DNA of 64,000 bases from Trissonchulus latispiculum (taxonomy: Eukaryota > Nematoda > Enoplea > Enoplida > Ironidae). The stretch lies in contig JASAND010032067.1 of NCBI GenBank assembly GCA_030248195.1, positions 1-64,000 of the forward strand. Reading direction: 5' to 3'. The stretch's first letter is position 1; every line of letters starts with the position of its first letter. Both the position numbers and the translations under genes were made by a program. Shown here piece after piece: positions 63,261-64,000 of this stretch. The notes beneath the pieces were generated by a model, which had not been told where the DNA came from, searched no databases, and was given only the letters and a program-made list of their open reading frames with translations.

Positions 63261-63504
63261 ATGGCTCGCTCTTTTCGCACAAAATCGGGCTATGATGATT
63301 TGGTGATTGAAGTGGCCGACAGCGAACTGCATTTCAGTACTCACATTTTATCTGCCTGCAGTCCCAGTTTTACCAACATGTTTTATGGCGAACAGGAGAC
63401 CCCTGAGAAGACTAATGGACGACTGAAATTGGAATATTTCAGCTTTAAAGAGATTGAGGCCGTTTTATCCATCCTAATGCCAGGCTCTACTACCGTGATC
63501 GAAG
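63261..63504 (+). CDS. BTB/POZ protein gene 2, coding exon 1 (partial)
   Basis: 81 residues plus one base: YDDLVIEVADSELHFSTHIL and SPSFTNMFYGEQETPEK. It shares start context, length (82 against 81) and donor phase 1 with gene 1. About two thirds of residues agree. Donor GAAG|GTATTA; the rest lies beyond the window. TTGTCTTGTAG before the ATG suggests a spliced 5' UTR, as in gene 1. Confidence 0.8.
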
Positions 63505-64000
63505 GTATTAAAGTAAGATGGGTTACTTTAATGCTGATTTCATAGTTCCAGACGCAAGCAGACGTAGACTCCGTCTACGCGCGGATGTAAGCGTCTTCAT
63601 GCAACTGTTAGCGTGAATCTGCTACAGTGGGTTTTAATCTGCTAAAACGGTATGTTACAATCTGAGCGTCGACGCGCGCCTCTATATGCGTTCACGACGA
63701 TGACCTTAAATGTCGTATCCCACTCTTTCAATACGGTCTCACACGTTATGGCTTATCGAAATTACGAATTCATATGGGTCCGACGTTTGCATCAAACTAT
63801 GAGACAGACTTCACATTTCATATGCATATATGTATATACTGTATATATTTATTTTTCGCTCATGGAGTCAATCATTATGGGATGCATATTTGTGTTCGTA
63901 TTGTTTTTCTCGATGCAATTTAGAAGAGAAGATATGACAAATTTTGATTTCGCAAAAAACTTAAGATTTTCTGCGTCTAGATGGAGACTGCGGTTTCGAG
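63505..64000. other. Start of BTB gene 2 intron
   Basis: No repeat ends recognised. CGTCTACGCGCGGATG at about 63,570 and a similar GCGTCTAGATGGAGACTG at the window edge hint at another inverted repeat running out of view. Confidence 0.35.

Overview
The window is animal nuclear DNA, very probably from an invertebrate. The evidence is a 25-exon gene with GT-AG introns, non-LTR retrotransposons (RTE-like, CR1-like, and an I/Jockey-like element with RNase H), tRNA-derived SINEs, and many short DNA transposons with target-site duplications (TSDs). Nothing bacterial, viral or organellar is visible. I cannot name the phylum. Two features colour the whole window: long poly-C/poly-G runs inside repeats, and (TA)n tracts broken by ACGT.

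Region 1 (1-25,280) has no gene I can support. It is a transposon bed. 1-15,000 holds G/C-run repeats in several families, imperfect palindromes, hAT-like elements (one inside another) and one SINE. 15,534-17,566 is an element with long inverted arms, split by a 1.1 kb TA-inserting element. 18,845-19,962 is two tandem arrays (periods about 164 bp and exactly 147 bp). 20,106-23,085 is a chain of TTAA-type repeats holding a 5'-truncated RTE-like LINE with an open reverse-transcriptase frame. 23,678-24,779 is a second 1.1 kb TA element, related to the first.

Region 2 (25,281-50,301, plus strand) is one complete gene for the ER P5A-ATPase (ATP13A1 / yeast Spf1 family). I assembled 25 exons whose phases all agree. 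They give 1,191 residues, close to the roughly 1,200 of animal orthologues, with TGES, PPELP, DKTGT and GDGTND motifs intact. Mobile elements sit in introns 1, 3, 4, 10, 12, 16, 17, 20 and 21. Intron 1 is a nest up to four elements deep, each level dated by its own TSD.

Region 3 (50,302-64,000) carries two paralogous BTB/POZ genes on the plus strand. The first is complete (two coding exons, 257 residues, Cys-rich zinc-ribbon-like C-terminus). Only the first coding exon of the second lies in the window. Both copies are preceded by the same 1 kb TTAA-flanked repeat, which suggests a segmental duplication of about 10 kb. The intron of the first BTB gene is almost entirely a 4.1 kb DNA transposon that itself contains another.

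The ATPase and the BTB genes have no visible functional link. The main story is a gene-poor locus where at least ten transposon families inserted into introns and into each other while the coding sequence stayed intact.
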